Source: Xanthobacteraceae bacterium
GTDB taxonomy: Bacteria; Pseudomonadota; Alphaproteobacteria; Rhizobiales; Xanthobacteraceae
Length of the DNA stretch: 32,279 bases
Assembly (NCBI GenBank): GCA_019746135.1
Contig: JAIESI010000331.1
Span: forward strand, 1 to 32,279
Direction: 5' to 3'
In this document: one piece after another, positions 22,098 through 31,128 of the stretch
Numbering within the stretch: the first letter of the stretch is position 1
Layout: every line of letters starts with the position of its first letter
Notes under the pieces: generated by a model
Databases searched by the model: none
What the model saw: only the letters and a program-made list of their open reading frames with translations
What the model was told of the DNA's origin: nothing
Made by a program: the position numbers and the translations under genes

Positions 22098-23585
22098 TCA
22101 ACGTTTCGAACGCAATTTTCCGGACCGTTTTTTGCGTGGTGCGTTGGGCAGCGCTGCGCTTGCAGGACGCGCCCGCAACACACTTCCCCACTTCTGCTCG
22201 ATCTCGCGCGCCTCGTCGGCGGTGAGCGCCGAGGTCGGCGGGTACTTGTCCTTCCAGCCGAACGGCCGCACCGCCTCGATGATCGCCTTGGAGTGCGAGG
22301 TGATGCCGGCCTGCTTGAACTCGTCGGGGATGCGCGGGTCGAGCGCCGAGCTCCAGGCGTTGCGGACGATGTCGATCTGCTCGGCCGGCTCGCAGCGCGT
22401 GGTGATCGCCCACATCACGTCGGCGAGGTCCGACGGATCGACGTCGTCGTCCACCACGACGACGAGGCGTCCCATGTAGCTGTTGGCGGCCGCGATCAGC
22501 GCCGCGCGCTTGGCGTGGCCGGCATAGCGCTGGCGGATCGCGACCACGGTCATGAGCTGCGCGACGTGCTGCCAGACGCCGACCACGTCGGTGACGCCGG
22601 CCATCTCCAGGTTGCTCCAGATCGAGGCGGCGCGGAACGGCAGCCCGAAGTGAAACCGCGGCGGCTTCATCGGCGGCGAGCCGAGCAATATCGGATCGTC
22701 GCGATGATAGACCGCGCCGACCTGCATCACCGGCGCGGGCCGCGCGTCGGCGGCGTAATAGCCGGTGAACTCGCCGAACGGGCCTTCCGGCAGCGTGCTC
22801 TTGCTCGCCGGCAGCAGCTCGCCTTCGAGGATGATCTCGGAGAGCGCCGGCAGCGGCAGGCCGGTGAGCGGGCCGCGCATGGTCTCGACCGGCGCGCCCT
22901 TGATCGCGCCGGCGAAATCGTATTCCGACTGGCCGTCCGGCAGATATTCGAAGCCGGCGATGAACAGCGCCGGGTCCTCGCCGTTCACCACCGCGACCGG
23001 GCAGGTCTTGCCCTGGTCCCAGTACTTCCTGGCGATGATGGCGCCGTGCCGGCCCTGATGGTCGAACTGGACCGTCACCTTGTTCCTGCCGTGCACCTGG
23101 ATGCGGTAGATCGAGGCGTTGATCCAGCCGCCGTCCGGATCGCGCATGATGACGATCGAGCCCGAGCCGATATACGGGCCGCCGTCCTTGCGGTGCCAGT
23201 AGGGTGCGGGAAGCTTCGTCATGTCGACGCTTTTGCCGCGCATGGCGTTGTCCATGAACGCCGCCTTGTCGACCTCGGCCGGCCGCTGCGGCGTGAGCGT
23301 CTGCCGCTTCTTCATCCACGCCTTCAGCGCGTCGAGCGGTTTCAGGTTCGGATCGATGCCGAGCGCGAGCGCCGCGCGCTGCGGCGTTGTCGTCGCGTTG
23401 GTGAACACGCGCACGCCGCTGTCGTAGCCCTTGATGCGGCCGAACAGCAGCGCCGGGCACTCCGCCGTTCCCGCCGCGACCTCGGTGATGCCGCCGAGCT
23501 CGAACTTCGGATCGGCGCCGTTGACGCGCCGCAGCGCGCCGAGCTCGTCCACCTGCTTGATGAAGCCGCGCAAATCCTTGTACAT
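22098..23585 (-). CDS. UbiD-family (de)carboxylase, prenylated-FMN dependent
   Basis: A 495-residue enzyme of the UbiD family, which removes or adds carboxylate on aromatic, heteroaromatic or unsaturated acids using prenylated FMN made by UbiX. The three catalytic residues are present: Arg161 in SIYRIQVHG, and Glu267 and Glu272 in PEGPFGEF (the E-x4-E pair of Fdc1-like enzymes). Other landmarks are SGSIVIMRDPDGGWINAS and VVVVDDDVDPSDLADV. The tail is basic (NAPRKKRSGKLRSKR). ATG at 23585 is used; a TTG one codon earlier is less well spaced from the GAGGGG site. No UbiX-like gene is in the window. It is divergent from an ACMSD-like amidohydrolase by 47 bases, so two different decarboxylase families may share control. 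It is not UbiD of ubiquinone synthesis by context. Confidence 0.9.
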   Translation of the reverse strand: MYKDLRGFIKQVDELGALRRVNGADPKFELGGITEVAAGTAECPALLFGRIKGYDSGVRVFTNATTTPQRAALALGIDPNLKPLDALKAWMKKRQTLTPQRPAEVDKAAFMDNAMRGKSVDMTKLPAPYWHRKDGGPYIGSGSIVIMRDPDGGWINASIYRIQVHGRNKVTVQFDHQGRHGAIIARKYWDQGKTCPVAVVNGEDPALFIAGFEYLPDGQSEYDFAGAIKGAPVETMRGPLTGLPLPALSEIILEGELLPASKSTLPEGPFGEFTGYYAADARPAPVMQVGAVYHRDDPILLGSPPMKPPRFHFGLPFRAASIWSNLEMAGVTDVVGVWQHVAQLMTVVAIRQRYAGHAKRAALIAAANSYMGRLVVVVDDDVDPSDLADVMWAITTRCEPAEQIDIVRNAWSSALDPRIPDEFKQAGITSHSKAIIEAVRPFGWKDKYPPTSALTADEAREIEQKWGSVLRARPASAALPNAPRKKRSGKLRSKR

Positions 23586-23632
23586 CAAACCACCCCTCGG
23601 CCTGGACCCTAGCGAACTTCAGGAGCCGCCGC
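23586..23632. promoter_or_regulatory. Short divergent region between UbiD-family and amidohydrolase genes
   Basis: Only 47 bases separate two divergent ATG codons, each with its own ribosome site (GAGGGG for UbiD, AGGAG for the amidohydrolase). Promoters must overlap each other or lie partly inside the coding sequences. I see no convincing hexamers. Co-regulation by one factor is plausible by geometry only. Confidence 0.4.
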
Positions 23633-24640
23633 ATGCGCTACATCGATGCGTTTTGTCATTTCAGCCCCAAGCGCTACTTCGATGCGCTGATCGAATCGCC
23701 CGCGGGCCAGAAGGACATCGGCAAGCGCGTGCGCGGGATTCCCGCGCTCTACGATCTCGACCTGCGGCTGAAGGTGGTCGACCAGTTCCCTGACTACACG
23801 CAAATCCTGTCGCTCGGCCTGCCGATGGTCGATCGGCTCTGGGGGCCGGACCAGACGCCTGAGATGGCGAAGCTCGCCAATGACGGTCTCGCCGAAGTCT
23901 GCGCGAAGCATCCCGACCGTTTCGCGGGCTATTCGGCGGTGGTGCCGATGAACGCGCCGGAGGCGGCGGCGAAGGAGGCCGAGCGGGCGCTGAAGAACGG
24001 CGCCAACGCGGTGCAGCTCGGCACCAACGTCAACGGCAAGCCGATCGACGGACCGGAGTTCTGGCCGCTCTACGAGGTGATCGAGAAATCGGCAAGGCCG
24101 ATCCTGCTGCATCCGGCGCGCAGCCGCGAGATGATCGACTACCAGGGCGAGGCCAAGTCGAAATACGAGATCTGCTCCGTGCTCGGCTGGCCCTACGAGA
24201 CCGGCGTGGCGCTGTCGCGCTTCATCTTTTCCAGGATCATGGACACCTATCCGAAGCTGAAGATCGTCTCGCATCATCTCGGCGGCGTCATTCCCTATCT
24301 CGAAGGCCGCATCGGCCACAGCTTCGACCAGATGGGCGCGCGCACCTCCGACGAGGACTACGAGGCGCTGCGCAAGAGCCTGAAGAAGCGCCCGTTCGAC
24401 TATTTCAAGGACTTCTACGCCGACACCGCGATCGAAGGCGCCCGCGCGCCGATGGTCTGCGGCATCGAGTTCTTCGGCGCGGACAAGGTGCTGTTTGCGT
24501 CGGATTGTCCGTTCGACAAGGAAAAGGGGCCGGGCTACATCCGCTCGACCATTGCGGTGCTGGAGTCGCTCGACCTGAAGGCCGCCGACCGCGAGAAGAT
24601 CAGCCACAAGAACGCGCAGGCGATGTTCGGCGTGAAATAG
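23633..24640 (+). CDS. Amidohydrolase-2 (ACMSD-like) family protein with altered first metal motif
   Basis: A 335-residue TIM-barrel protein of the amidohydrolase-2 family, which includes ACMSD, gamma-resorcylate and other nonoxidative decarboxylases and some hydrolases. The usual start D-x-H-x-H reads IDAFCHF, so Phe7 replaces the first metal-binding histidine while His9 remains. The other sites are present: His160 (LLHPARS), His214/215 (VSHHLGG) and Asp291 (FASDCPF). I believe a subgroup of this family shares this D-x-F-x-H form, so it may still bind one metal; this is recollection. ATG at 23633 has an AGGAG site. It is divergent from UbiD, and a small exported protein starts on the base after its stop. 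Aromatic acid decarboxylation or C-C hydrolysis is a reasonable but unproved role. Confidence 0.86.
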   Translation: MRYIDAFCHFSPKRYFDALIESPAGQKDIGKRVRGIPALYDLDLRLKVVDQFPDYTQILSLGLPMVDRLWGPDQTPEMAKLANDGLAEVCAKHPDRFAGYSAVVPMNAPEAAAKEAERALKNGANAVQLGTNVNGKPIDGPEFWPLYEVIEKSARPILLHPARSREMIDYQGEAKSKYEICSVLGWPYETGVALSRFIFSRIMDTYPKLKIVSHHLGGVIPYLEGRIGHSFDQMGARTSDEDYEALRKSLKKRPFDYFKDFYADTAIEGARAPMVCGIEFFGADKVLFASDCPFDKEKGPGYIRSTIAVLESLDLKAADREKISHKNAQAMFGVK

Positions 24641-25117
24641 ATGGCGCAGACGCTGACCCGGCGCGCGTTGCTGTCGGCGGTGGCGATTCTCGCCGCAGCC
24701 CCTTCGGTTGCACAGGCCGACAGCGCCGTGGCGTTCGTCCGCGACTTCTACACGCGGGAAATCGCCCGGCACGCGGCGAACGAGGGCAGCAGCGAGCCGG
24801 ATTTTCTCGCGGTCTTCACCGCGGATGCGCAACGGCTCTGGCGCGCGGCGCAAGCCAACCGCAACCGGGCGAACGAGCCGGCCGGACCGATCCTGCATGC
24901 GTTCTTCGGGCAGGGCGCGTTGCCCGGCCGCGAAATCACCCTCGGCGCGGTGGCCGGATCCGGCAGAAACGCCGTTTCGGTCGCGCTGACCATCCAGGGC
25001 AATCCACGCACGCTGGTGGTTCATATCGCGCGCGAGGGCGGAGCCTGGAGGATCGCCGACATCGACTATGGCGGCGACAGCTTCGTCGCCTATTTCCGCA
25101 GGCGCGCCGGCCAATAG
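24641..25117 (+). CDS. Small exported protein, DUF3828-like
   Basis: A 158-residue protein with a twin-arginine-like or Sec leader (TLTRRALLSAVAILAAAPSV, cleavage after AQA near residue 26). The mature part has AVAFVRDFYTREIARHA, LPGREITLGAVAGSGRNAVS and WRIADIDYGGDSFVAYFRRR. This helix-then-sheet pattern resembles DUF3828/NTF2-like secreted proteins, but I am not sure of the family. The ATG follows the amidohydrolase TAG with no spacer, so translation is coupled. No catalytic residues are recognisable. Confidence 0.7.
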   Translation: MAQTLTRRALLSAVAILAAAPSVAQADSAVAFVRDFYTREIARHAANEGSSEPDFLAVFTADAQRLWRAAQANRNRANEPAGPILHAFFGQGALPGREITLGAVAGSGRNAVSVALTIQGNPRTLVVHIAREGGAWRIADIDYGGDSFVAYFRRRAGQ

Positions 25118-25261
25118 CAGGCGACCGGCGGCATGTGAAATTTGCATCCGGGCGTTGGGCGCCAAGCTTGGGAGCATGTGTCGCATCCGCCGGGCGCTGG
25201 CAATGCGGCGGGGACGGGCTATGCTCTTGCCGCATACAAAGAATACTCAGGGAGATCGTCC

Positions 25262-26251
25262 ATGATGCACCGTGCTCTCGTCAACGCCGCGCTCGGCTCC
25301 GCGCTGCTTGCGCTCGCCTGCGGTCCGGCGCTGGCCCAGGCGCAAGGGCAAGCCGATTTCCCGACCCGGCCGATCACCATCGTCGTGCCGTTCCCGGCCG
25401 GCGGCACCGCCGACCTCCTGTGCCGCTATGCGGCCGAGAAGGCGTCGGCGGGACTCGGCCAGCAGGTCGTGATCGAGAACCGTCCGGGCGGGGCCGGCGG
25501 GCGCATCGGCATGGAGCAGGTGATGCGCGCCACGCCGGACGGCTACACGCTGCTGTGCAGCACCCAGCTCAGCTACAGCATCACCCATCTGGTCTTCACC
25601 AAGGCCGCGTTCGATCCGCGGCCGCTCGAGCCGATCAGCGTGCTCGCGACCTATCCGCTGATCATCCTCGTCAAGAAGTCGCTGCCGGTGAATACGATGG
25701 CGGAGTTCATTGCCTATGCGAAGGCCAATGACGGCAAGGTCAATTACGGCAACCAGGGCGTTGCCAACACCGGTCACCTGCTCGGCGAGCTGATGACGAT
25801 GAAGGGCGGCTTCAAGATGACGCCGGTGTTCTACCGGGGCAGCCAGCCGGCGATCAACGATCTGCTCGCCGGCACCATCGACATGGTTCCGGACTATCTG
25901 CTCGCCAACAAGGGCAACATCGACGCCGGCAACATCAAGTTCCTTGCGGTGGCGCAGGACCAGCGCCTCAAGGACTATCCGAACGTGCCGACGCTCTCGG
26001 AGACCATGCCCGGCGTGACCTCGATCACCTGGATGGCGGTGTCGGCGCCGCCCGGAACCCCGAAGGCGATCACGCAGAAGATCTCGGATGCGATCGGCAA
26101 GGGTTTCAAGGAGCCCGACATGCAGGCGCGCATCCTCAAGCTCGAAGCCACCCCGCTCGGCAGCACGCCGGAGGGGATGCGGAAGCTGATCCAGGAGAGT
26201 TTGGATATTTGGGGACCGGTTGCGCAGGCCGCGAAGATTTCGGTCGATTGA
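25262..26251 (+). CDS. Bug/TctC family tripartite tricarboxylate transporter substrate-binding protein
   Basis: A 329-residue periplasmic binding protein. The Sec signal peptide ends CGPALA (residue 25), then QAQGQADFPTRPITIVVPFP. Landmarks are PAGGTADLLCRYAAEKA (a cysteine is present in the loop region), VIENRPGGAGGRIG, TPDGYTLLCST, YGNQGVANTGHLLGEL, VFYRGSQPAINDLLAG and YPNVPTLSETMPG. ATG at 25262 is preceded by GGGAG. It lies 144 bases after the small exported protein, so it may have its own promoter. No TctAB gene. Confidence 0.9.
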   Translation: MMHRALVNAALGSALLALACGPALAQAQGQADFPTRPITIVVPFPAGGTADLLCRYAAEKASAGLGQQVVIENRPGGAGGRIGMEQVMRATPDGYTLLCSTQLSYSITHLVFTKAAFDPRPLEPISVLATYPLIILVKKSLPVNTMAEFIAYAKANDGKVNYGNQGVANTGHLLGELMTMKGGFKMTPVFYRGSQPAINDLLAGTIDMVPDYLLANKGNIDAGNIKFLAVAQDQRLKDYPNVPTLSETMPGVTSITWMAVSAPPGTPKAITQKISDAIGKGFKEPDMQARILKLEATPLGSTPEGMRKLIQESLDIWGPVAQAAKISVD

Positions 26252-26277
26252 TCGCCGGCTTGCAAGCTTGCTCGAAC

Positions 26278-26302
26278 ACCCACTCCCGCAAGGGGGAGGG
26301 TG
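26278..26302. terminator. Candidate stem-loop between convergent genes
   Basis: CTCCC and GGGAG with outer CACC and GGTG form a G-C-rich stem around a GCAAGG loop, in the 88-base gap between the convergent Bug and hydroxyacid-dehydrogenase genes. The sequence is of a type often seen repeated in Bradyrhizobium-like genomes. It may end transcription from both sides, but there is no T tract. Confidence 0.5.
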
Positions 26303-26339
26303 ACAGAGTGTGCGGCGCCGTCGCCGGGCAAGCGCCGGC

Positions 26340-27284
26340 TTAGTGCGCGATCAGGTTCTGCAAGTCCTTCAGCCGGCCGTCGAGGAACGCCTTCAGGTTC
26401 GGCTCGACGATCCGCATGGTCTGCTCGACGAACCGGTCGCTGCGTCCGCCGATGTTCGGCGTGATGATCACGTTCGGCATGGTCCAGAGCGGATTGTCCG
26501 GCGGCAGCGGCTGCTTGGAGAAAATATCGAGGCCCGCGCCCGCGATCTTGCCGGCCTGCAGATGCTCGATCAGCGCCGCCTCGTCCAGCACGCCGCCGCG
26601 GGCGAGATTGATCAGGAACGCGGACGGCCGCATTGCCGCGATCACGTCGCGGTTGATCAGGTGATGCGTCTCCGGCGAGTAGGGGACGAGCAGCATCAGG
26701 AAGTCGGCGCGTCCGGCAAGCTTCACCAGCTCGGAGCGCGGATGCACCTCGTCGAAATGCGGCGCGTTGCCCCGGCCGCCGCTCACGCCGACCGTGGTCA
26801 TGCCGAACAGCTTGCAGCGCTCGGCGAGATGCTCGGCGAGCAATCCTAAGCCGACGATGACGATGGTCTTGCCCTCGAGGATCGGCTGGCCCCATTGCTC
26901 CCACTTCGCCTCGGCCTGGTTGCGCTGCATCTTCCGGAAACTCCGCTGCAGCGCGATCATGTTCAGGAACGCAAGCTCGCTCATCTGCGGCCCGTGAATG
27001 CCGCGCGTCGACGTGAGCAGCACGTGCGGCGGCAGCACGCCCGGCGCGGTCAGCGTGTCGGTGCCGGTGGTCAGCGCCTGGATCCATTTCAGGCTCCTGG
27101 CCTTGGCGATCAGCGCGTTCGGGATGTGATGACCGAGCGCGATGATCACCTCGATATGGTCGATCGCGGGCTCCGCATCGGCGGCCTTGTGGACCGCAAG
27201 AAACTCGACGTTCGGGAACGTGCGCTTGAGCCGCGCGTGATACATGTCCGCATTCATGTCGAGAATGAGAATCCTGGCCGCCAT
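26340..27284 (-). CDS. D-2-hydroxyacid dehydrogenase family protein with substituted catalytic residues
   Basis: A 314-residue protein of the NAD-dependent D-2-hydroxyacid dehydrogenase (GhrA/SerA-like) family. Substrate domain is about 1-95 and 285-314, Rossmann domain in between. The substrate-binding Arg229 is in NLARGG. The catalytic pair is changed: Gln258 (FSKQPLP) stands where the glutamate of the E-P motif belongs, and Asn277 (ITPNIGG) where the catalytic histidine of TPH belongs. Spacings (29 and 19) match the family, so the alignment is secure. The nucleotide loop reads GLGLLA instead of GxGxxG. Ordinary dehydrogenase activity is therefore doubtful; it may bind a ligand, or catalyse something else. 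ATG at 27284 has GGGAGG upstream. It lies 32 bases downstream of a related NAD enzyme in the same operon. Confidence 0.87.
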   Translation of the reverse strand: MAARILILDMNADMYHARLKRTFPNVEFLAVHKAADAEPAIDHIEVIIALGHHIPNALIAKARSLKWIQALTTGTDTLTAPGVLPPHVLLTSTRGIHGPQMSELAFLNMIALQRSFRKMQRNQAEAKWEQWGQPILEGKTIVIVGLGLLAEHLAERCKLFGMTTVGVSGGRGNAPHFDEVHPRSELVKLAGRADFLMLLVPYSPETHHLINRDVIAAMRPSAFLINLARGGVLDEAALIEHLQAGKIAGAGLDIFSKQPLPPDNPLWTMPNVIITPNIGGRSDRFVEQTMRIVEPNLKAFLDGRLKDLQNLIAH

Positions 27285-27316
27285 GCTGCCTCCCGCCCCT
27301 GTTTTGACGTCTTGGC

Positions 27317-28144
27317 CTACCCGAGCTCCGGCGTCGGCCAGCCCTTCTCGAACTTCACGCTTTTCACCACCTCGGTCACCACGCCGCAGAGCGGCAGGCT
27401 GATGCGCAGCCGGTCGGCCTCCGACAGCACGATCCGCATGTCCTTTTCCGCCCACGGCATCGGCTGCTCCTCGGGCCGCGTCTGCATCGCCCAGTTGCCG
27501 GCGCTGGAATCGAGCAGCGCCGTGCGCAGCCGCTCCGGGTCGGCACCGAGTTTTCTTGCCAGGTTGAAGCCCTCGTGATTGGCCGAGATGCAGGCCCACA
27601 GGATCAGGTTGTTGACCATCTTGCCGACCTGGCCCGCGCCGAGATCGCCGACGTGGTAGATCGAGCTCGCGAACGTCGCGAGCGCCGGCTTGCAGGCCTC
27701 GAACGCGGCAACGTCGCCGCCGACCATCGTCAGCATTTTGCCGGCTTCGGCGGCGGCCTCGCCGCGGGTGATCGGCATGTCGAGCAGCACGATGCCCGAG
27801 CCGGAAATCCTGGCTGCGATCTTCTGCATGGTGCGCGGCGCGACCGTGGAGGCGATGCCGACGATCATGCCGGGGCGGGCCGCGGCGGCGATCCCGTCGG
27901 TGCCGAGCACCACCGCTTCGGCCTCGGCGTCGAAGCCCACCACGACGATGATGAAGTCGCTTTCGGCGGCGACCGCTTTCGGGTTCGCCACCACCGTGAT
28001 GCCGGCGGTCTCGGCCTGCGTCCGCGCCGCCGCATTGACGTCGCAGGCCGCGACCGCGAAGCCGCCGCTGCGCAGGTGCCGCGCCATCGGCAATCCCATC
28101 TTGCCGAGACCGACGATCCCGACGCGGCGAATGTTGCTGGCCAT
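27317..28144 (-). CDS. NAD(P)-dependent 3-hydroxyisobutyrate dehydrogenase family oxidoreductase
   Basis: A 275-residue beta-hydroxyacid dehydrogenase (3-hydroxyisobutyrate, tartronate semialdehyde and glyoxylate reductase group). The Rossmann start VGIVGLGKMGLPMARHL has an intact GxGxxG. DMPITRGEAAAEAGKMLTMV stands for the substrate loop. Lys175 in GAGQVGKMVNN is the catalytic lysine, followed by the all-helical C-terminal domain. The start ATG at 28144 has GGGAGAG upstream. It comes first in a two-gene minus-strand operon with the altered D-2-hydroxyacid dehydrogenase, and is divergent from the LLM oxidoreductase. It should reduce or oxidise a short hydroxy acid. Substrate unknown. Confidence 0.92.
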   Translation of the reverse strand: MASNIRRVGIVGLGKMGLPMARHLRSGGFAVAACDVNAAARTQAETAGITVVANPKAVAAESDFIIVVVGFDAEAEAVVLGTDGIAAAARPGMIVGIASTVAPRTMQKIAARISGSGIVLLDMPITRGEAAAEAGKMLTMVGGDVAAFEACKPALATFASSIYHVGDLGAGQVGKMVNNLILWACISANHEGFNLARKLGADPERLRTALLDSSAGNWAMQTRPEEQPMPWAEKDMRIVLSEADRLRISLPLCGVVTEVVKSVKFEKGWPTPELG

Positions 28145-28300
28145 GGACGTGTTCTCTCCCTGATTTGCCGCGCATCCTGCCACGGCGGCGGGGCCGGGCG
28201 ACACCCGGCGCGCGCATGATGGGTCAGCCAGACCGGGGGATCGCACCGCTATCCGGGTTCGCCGCCGCGGGTCTATAGTCCGCCCGCACAGGAGCCCTTG
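28145..28300. promoter_or_regulatory. Divergent intergenic region with a candidate -10 element
   Basis: The 156-base gap between divergent genes contains TATAGT at 28274-28279, about 22 bases before the LLM ATG, a good -10 hexamer by sequence. No -35 hexamer at the right distance is convincing. No operator palindrome is seen. The assignment rests mainly on geometry. Confidence 0.35.
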
Positions 28301-29455
28301 ATGAACGTCCGAGCTGCGCCGGCCGGGCCTGCTCTCACCATGCGCGACCGCATGGCGATGTACACCGGCAATGCGCTCAAGATCGGCCTGTTCGGCGCGA
28401 ACTGCTCCTCCGGCCGCTGCGTCACGACCGTGCCCGAGCGCTGGACCGGCAGCTGGGAGGACAATCTCGCGCTGGCGCGCATGTGCGACGCGCGCGGCAT
28501 CGAGTTCATGCTGCCGGTCGGCCGCTGGAAGGGCTATGGCGGCGACACCGACTACATGGGCACGACGCTGGAGACCGTCACCTGGGCCACCGGGCTTCTC
28601 GGCAAGACCAGGAACTTGATCGTGTTCGGCACGGTGCACGCGCCGCTGTTCCATCCGCTGATCGCCGCCAAGCAGTTCGTCACCGCCGACCATGTCGGCA
28701 GCGGGCGCTTCGGCCTCAACATCGTGGTCGGCTGGAACGAGGACGAGTTCCAGATGTTCGGCGTCACCCAGCGCGAGCACGAGCAGCGCTACGAGTACGC
28801 CCGGGAATGGCTCGAGGCGGTCAAGCTCGCCTGGGGCCCGAACGAGAACTTCGAGTACGACGGCCGGTTCATCAGGCTGAAGAAGGTTCGCGCCAGGCCG
28901 AAGCCCTATGGCGGCACGCGGCCGCTGATCATGAACGCCGGCGCCTCGCCGACCGGCCGTGCTTTCGCGATCCGAAACTGCGACGCGTTTTTCACCCAGG
29001 CCGACCGCACGTCGACGGAGACCACGCGGCGGCACGTGCAGGCCGCGAAGGACGAGGCCGCGGCGCACAACAAGGAGCTCGACGTCTATACGGTGGGCGT
29101 CGTCACCTGCCGCCCGACGCAGAAGGAGGCCGAGGAGTATTACCACTACGCCACCATCGAGCAGGCCGACTGGTCGGCGGTGGACGGCATCCTCGGCAAG
29201 AAGAACATCTCGCCCGCGACCGTCGGCGAGGAGGAATTCCAGAAGCAGCGCCATCACTACGCGCACGGCCTCGGCGGGCTCTTGATGGTCGGCGATCCGG
29301 ACCGGATCGCAAACCAGCTCGCGGATCTCAGCCGCGCCGGGCTGCGCGGCATCGGCTTCTCGTTCGTGAACTACCTCAGGGAGCTGCCGTACTTCTGCGA
29401 CGAGGTGCTGCCACGCCTTGAGCGCATGGGCATCCGTGAGAAACGGAAGGGGTAA
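28301..29455 (+). CDS. LLM-class (luciferase-like) flavin-dependent monooxygenase
   Basis: A 384-residue bacterial-luciferase-like oxidoreductase that uses reduced FMN and O2. Landmarks are LKIGLFGANCSSGRCVTTVP (strand 1), FMLPVGRWKGYGGDTDYMGT, TVHAPLFHPLIAAKQFVTAD, GRFGLNIVVGWNEDEFQMFG (the R-F-x-x-N-[IV]V-x-G-W segment of this family), YDGRFI, and PLIMNAGASPTGRAFA. Members include RutA, alkane and dimethyl-sulfide monooxygenases. Reduced flavin must come from a separate reductase, which is not in the window. GGAG is six bases before the ATG. It begins a plus-strand run with a CoA synthetase and an M20-like protein. Confidence 0.92.
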   Translation: MNVRAAPAGPALTMRDRMAMYTGNALKIGLFGANCSSGRCVTTVPERWTGSWEDNLALARMCDARGIEFMLPVGRWKGYGGDTDYMGTTLETVTWATGLLGKTRNLIVFGTVHAPLFHPLIAAKQFVTADHVGSGRFGLNIVVGWNEDEFQMFGVTQREHEQRYEYAREWLEAVKLAWGPNENFEYDGRFIRLKKVRARPKPYGGTRPLIMNAGASPTGRAFAIRNCDAFFTQADRTSTETTRRHVQAAKDEAAAHNKELDVYTVGVVTCRPTQKEAEEYYHYATIEQADWSAVDGILGKKNISPATVGEEEFQKQRHHYAHGLGGLLMVGDPDRIANQLADLSRAGLRGIGFSFVNYLRELPYFCDEVLPRLERMGIREKRKG

Positions 29456-29489
29456 AGTTGGATTGACCGAGGCAAACTTCACGTGGCCC

Positions 29490-29509
29490 TGGGTCCCCGC
29501 GGGGACCCA
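29490..29509. repeat. Perfect 20-base palindrome between LLM and CoA-synthetase genes
   Basis: TGGGTCCCCG meets its exact complement with no spacer, in the 97-base gap before the CoA synthetase ATG. GC content is high and no T tract follows. Possible roles are a dispersed intergenic element, an RNA stem in the polycistronic message, or a protein operator. Confidence 0.7.
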
Positions 29510-29552
29510 GACCTTTGGCGGGCGGACAAACGCTCAGGCAAAGCAGCAGACG

Positions 29553-31121
<1,569 letters not shown>

Positions 31122-31128
31122 CAGACGC

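Noticed and set aside
22098..23585. UbiD of ubiquinone biosynthesis
   Set aside because: The E-x4-E motif ends in Glu as in Fdc1-like enzymes, and the context is catabolic with no other ubi gene nearby.
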